Source: CAZRVH01 sp964603635 (GTDB taxonomy: Bacteria > Patescibacteriota > Gracilibacteria > Peribacterales > Peribacteraceae). From it: a stretch of 6,886 bases of DNA. Under the pieces are notes generated by a model. That model saw nothing but the letters and a program-made list of their open reading frames with translations, searched no databases and had not been told where the DNA came from. Location: the NCBI GenBank assembly GCA_964603635.1, contig CAZRVH010000023.1:1-6886 (forward strand). The letters run 5' to 3'. Positions 5,355 to 6,886 of this stretch are shown one piece after another; within the stretch, counting starts at the first letter, position 1, and each line of letters begins with the position of its first letter. The position numbers and the translations under genes are program-made.

Positions 5355-5882
5355 ATGAACGAAACGTGGCCCCCAACACCGCCTGACGCAATTCCTTTCA
5401 AACGAGCCTTCATGCATATGAAAGAGAACGTGCGATTCGAACTGCGTCAAAGAGATACGTCCCCCGAGGATAGGAATCTCGCCCAGTACATGCGAACGTC
5501 AAACATAGGCACGGGATTGGTCGCCGCAACCGAAGGACCCTACGAAGGACAGATGGTCGTATCATTTGATACGGTTACCGATAGGACTATCCGACCGAAA
5601 CTGTTGCGGATATTCCGTTCGTCCACGGAAGGCGAGGGCATCTTCCTGGTCCCGACCGACGTCACGCATGCGGCGGCGAACGGCGTCACCAAGAGGGAGG
5701 CCGCGGTGCTGGCGCATGAGTGGGTCGGCGGATTTTATGAGCAATATGAAATGGCGCGTGCAGGAGGAATATCAAAAAGAATGCTGCGTGATATTTCTCC
5801 CGAGCGATATGAAGAACAGCTCCGCTTGATCTACGACCAAATCAGGGAACGATCGCTCTCGGTTTTGAGAGCAGGAGAATAA
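5355..5882 (+). CDS. Unrecognised 175-residue soluble protein
   Basis: I do not recognise the family. The protein has no cysteine, no membrane segment and no signal peptide. Residues ~50-100 look strand-rich (TGLVAATEGPYEGQMVVSF and LLRIFRSS then GIFLVP). Residues ~112-172 look helical and charged, including REAAVLAHEWVGGFYEQYEMA and a final helix ERYEEQLRLIYDQIRERS. The HEW at 121-123 is not a metal-binding HExxH motif. The start at 5355 fits a -35/-10 pair ending 8 nt upstream. The gene is divergent from the sugar transferase across an AT-rich 113-nt gap. Its TAA overlaps the first base of a tRNA-Thr 3'-end copy, so the gene stops exactly where a tRNA remnant begins. This suggests it was brought in with, or trimmed by, an event at that site. 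Composition is a little lower in GC than the housekeeping genes. Function unknown. Confidence 0.7.
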   Translation: MNETWPPTPPDAIPFKRAFMHMKENVRFELRQRDTSPEDRNLAQYMRTSNIGTGLVAATEGPYEGQMVVSFDTVTDRTIRPKLLRIFRSSTEGEGIFLVPTDVTHAAANGVTKREAAVLAHEWVGGFYEQYEMARAGGISKRMLRDISPERYEEQLRLIYDQIRERSLSVLRAGE

Positions 5883-5924
5883 TGGAGCCGCTGGCCGGAT
5901 TCGAACCGGCGACCTACTCATTAC
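5882..5924 (-). pseudogene. tRNA-Thr 3'-half remnant A
   Basis: Bases 5882-5924 are identical over 43 nt to 6832-6874 of the intact tRNA-Thr: CCA end, discriminator, 7-nt acceptor strand, full T arm, variable loop, 3' strand of the anticodon stem and half of the loop. Identity stops inside the anticodon triplet (between bases 34 and 35), where a palindromic repeat begins. The acceptor 5' strand (CAGCGGC on the + strand) and a D arm are absent to the right, so it cannot fold as a tRNA. It reads as an insertion scar or duplicated end. Confidence 0.82.
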
Positions 5925-5975
5925 CCGCCTTCGCCTGCGGGCTACGGGCGGGCAGGCAAGTGAATTGGGCTGAAG
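5911..5975. repeat. 65-bp exact repeat, copy A (tRNA fragment plus palindromic element)
   Basis: Identical over 65 bp to 6741-6805, then about 70% alike without gaps through 6012/6842. It joins the tRNA variable and anticodon region (5911-5924) to a GC-rich palindromic element (5925-5957) and the conserved tail AAGTGAATTGGGCTGAAG. Within the element CCCGC can pair with GCGGG, and GCCTGC with GCAGGC, as alternative hairpins. Part of the element recurs at 3202-3237. Confidence 0.85.
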
Positions 5976-6001
5976 TGACATACTTTATAATGTGATTTTT
6001 T

Positions 6002-6013
6002 ATGGGGCCACCT
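6002..6013 (-). pseudogene. tRNA 3'-end remnant before the acetyltransferase gene
   Basis: ATGGGGCCACCT gives a CCA end plus acceptor-like strand on the minus strand and matches 6681-6692 at 11 of 12 bases. Its position corresponds without gaps to the 3' end of the intact tRNA-Thr in the second repeat unit (6832-6843), which is the main reason to call so short a piece tRNA-derived. Confidence 0.5.
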
Positions 6014-6051
6014 ATGCAATATTATGACTAACCAGTTCAAAGCTTCATAGG

Positions 6052-6057
6052 TAGCAT
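6052..6057 (+). promoter_or_regulatory. Possible -10 element of the acetyltransferase gene
   Basis: TAGCAT (4 of 6 to consensus) leaves 8 nt before the ATG at 6066, the same spacing as the better promoters here. There is no clear -35 and no Shine-Dalgarno. Confidence 0.35.
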
Positions 6058-6065
6058 GTATCCGT

Positions 6066-6671
6066 ATGCGCGAATCACTGGAAATCTCCGATTATTCATC
6101 CCACCATCCTCATTACAGTGAGTTGGAAGTTGATGATCATCCTGATGGATTATCAATCAGGTTGATCGAACCAGATCTCGCTCATGCGCCAGCGAGCCTT
6201 GCGTGGCTGTCTCAAAAAGAAGTCGGTCAGCATATGGGTGCGGATTTTTCAGACGTATCATTGGAAGGAGAGCAAAAGAGATTGCAGGAAATCATTGATA
6301 GCGATGATCAGTACAATTGGATGATTGAGTTAGATGGCACCGTTGTGGGTAATGTATGTATCAATTCCATCAAAGAACAAAGCAAAGCTCACGAATGTAG
6401 GGCTGGCAGCATGGCAATATTGATCGGCGATACAAATGCATGGGGTAAAAAGATCGCTCGTCATGTAAACAAAGTCGTGATCGACTGGGCATTCAATGAA
6501 GGAGGATTCGAAGCGCTTTGCGCGCGTATCAAAGAAGAAAATATCGCTAGCATAAAAAGCTTCGCTGCACTGGGGTTTGAACTCTCGCACACGGAAAAAG
6601 AATCCACAAACAAAGGCGAGATTCAATGGAATCACTATAAGATGACCAAAGAAAATTGGAGTGGAATCTAG
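6066..6671 (+). CDS. GNAT-family N-acetyltransferase (RimJ/RimL-like)
   Basis: It transfers acetyl from acetyl-CoA to an amine; the substrate cannot be told. Of 201 residues, ~29-171 carry the fold: LSIRLIEPD (29-37), the helix around ASLAWLSQKEVGQHM (43-57), WMIELDGTVVGNVCIN (85-100), SMAILIGDTNAWGKKIA (115-131), the long helix to DWAF (143), and ALCARIKEENIASIKSFAALGFE (150-172), where N159 and the KSFAALGF ending are typical of the RimJ/RimL branch. The CoA loop, usually Q/RxxGxG/A, reads NAWGKKIA, so one position is unusual. Residues 1-28 are a polar, His/Asp-rich extension outside the fold. Met1 is kept because no better start or ribosome site is seen. GC is clearly lower than in the genes to the left, a sign of transfer. 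The gene sits between two tRNA 3'-end remnants like a one-gene cassette. Ribosomal protein, antibiotic or small-molecule acetylation are all possible. Confidence 0.85.
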   Translation: MRESLEISDYSSHHPHYSELEVDDHPDGLSIRLIEPDLAHAPASLAWLSQKEVGQHMGADFSDVSLEGEQKRLQEIIDSDDQYNWMIELDGTVVGNVCINSIKEQSKAHECRAGSMAILIGDTNAWGKKIARHVNKVVIDWAFNEGGFEALCARIKEENIASIKSFAALGFELSHTEKESTNKGEIQWNHYKMTKENWSGI

Positions 6672-6680
6672 AGCGTAGCA

Positions 6681-6754
6681 ATGGAGCCACCTCGTTGACT
6701 CGTCCGGCTACGCGGAAGCTACGCCGTGACAAAAACCCCGGACCTACTCATTAC
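6681..6754 (-). pseudogene. tRNA-Thr-like remnant B, interrupted in the T arm
   Basis: On the minus strand the remnant reads GTAATGAGT (anticodon side), variable loop, then CGGGG as the T-stem 5' strand (complement of 6736-6740). It resumes with AGGTGGCTCCA at 6692-6682 as acceptor strand and CCA. Between them about 40 nt (roughly 6695-6735) replace the T loop and part of the T stem. The insert holds GCTACGC twice and GCCGTGAC, like a dispersed repeat. The T-stem bases differ from the intact tRNA, so it derives from a different tRNA copy. Confidence 0.6.
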
Positions 6755-6805
6755 CCGCCTTCGCCTGCGGGCTACGGGCGGGCAGGCAAGTGAATTGGGC
6801 TGAAG
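6741..6805. repeat. 65-bp exact repeat, copy B
   Basis: Exact copy of 5911-5975. Here it lies directly on the 3' side of the intact tRNA-Thr, separated from its CCA end by 27 nt. This makes it the probable source context of copy A. Confidence 0.85.
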
Positions 6806-6832
6806 CGACGTATCGCAGAATATGATTTTATA

Positions 6833-6886
6833 TGGAGCCGCTGGCCGGATTCGAACCGGCGACCTACTCATTACAAGTGAGTTGCT
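6833..6886 (-). tRNA. tRNA-Thr (anticodon TGT), partial, 5' part outside window
   Basis: The minus strand shows the 3' part of the D arm (AGC), base 26, and anticodon stem ACTCA/TGAGT around the 7-nt loop CTTGTAA, with anticodon TGT at 6875-6873 reading ACA (Thr). A 5-nt variable loop follows. The T stem GCCGG/CCGGC encloses TTCGAAT, then come acceptor strand CAGCGGC, discriminator T and an encoded CCA (6835-6833). All paired segments are perfect. The window ends in the D arm. Confidence 0.93.

Noticed and set aside
5883..5975. A tRNA gene with a ~33-nt intron in the anticodon loop
   Set aside because: After the supposed intron there is no D arm and no acceptor 5' strand complementary to the 3' end; the AAGTGA that seems to continue the tRNA also ends the related repeat at 3202-3237. 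The insert is far too short for a group I intron, and its position between bases 34 and 35 is unusual.
5772..5981. A 69-codon open frame on the minus strand through tRNA remnant A
   Set aside because: It translates the tRNA 3' end (SPVRIRPAAP) and the palindromic repeat, a well-known kind of false gene, and overlaps the 175-residue gene.
5883..6842. A CRISPR array, because of repeated units on the right side
   Set aside because: There are only two long units 830 bp apart with a gene between them; the repeats are tRNA-derived and palindromic, with no regular spacers and no cas gene.

Overview
The window looks like a GC-rich bacterial chromosome segment, most plausibly from a Candidate Phyla Radiation lineage such as the Peregrinibacteria/Peribacteria group. 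This is an inference. It rests on three things: short palindromic repeats fill almost every intergenic gap, most genes lack a Shine-Dalgarno site and carry a -10-like hexamer 6-8 nt before the start codon, and two of the four less-conserved genes are unrecognised. TGA, TAA and TAG all behave as stops, so the standard bacterial code is used.

Layout. 1-365: 3' end of nusA (+), closed by a strong, probably bidirectional hairpin terminator. 431-721: a small unrecognised gene on the minus strand. Unlike its neighbours it has a consensus sigma70-type promoter and a strong Shine-Dalgarno. 848-3262: an 804-residue fusion of an intact-looking DEDDh (DnaQ-type) 3'-5' exonuclease to a DinG-like helicase module that appears catalytically dead; its C-terminus runs into repeat-like sequence. 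3263-3389: convergent intergenic region with hairpins. 3390-3725 (-): a small membrane-anchored, cysteine-rich protein. 3726-3849: two hairpins whose 12-nt loops are exact reverse complements. 3850-5241 (-): a polyprenyl-phosphate sugar-1-phosphate transferase of the WbaP/WcaJ type, an initiator of surface polysaccharide synthesis. 5242-5354: AT-rich divergent promoter region with a dyad. 5355-5882 (+): an unrecognised 175-residue protein. 6066-6671 (+): a GNAT acetyltransferase of lower GC. 6833-6886 (-): the 3' part of a tRNA-Thr(TGT), which runs off the window.

The right-hand ~1 kb is the most unusual part. Upstream on the + strand (the 3' side of the tRNA-Thr) lie three tRNA 3'-end remnants. 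One is a 43-nt exact copy of the tRNA 3' half, directly abutting the stop codon of the 175-residue gene. One is a 12-nt acceptor end before the GNAT gene. One is a longer, interrupted remnant after the GNAT gene. Two of them are joined to an identical palindromic repeat at the anticodon loop. This is the pattern expected from repeated insertion or duplication at a tRNA 3' end, with accessory genes lying between the scars.

Working together: nusA (transcription) is housekeeping and the exonuclease-helicase fusion is probably DNA repair. The sugar transferase and small membrane protein are envelope-related by sequence, but no other polysaccharide gene is present. The 175-residue gene and the acetyltransferase look like accessory cargo at a tRNA-associated hot spot. 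No phage, CRISPR or transposase gene is visible.
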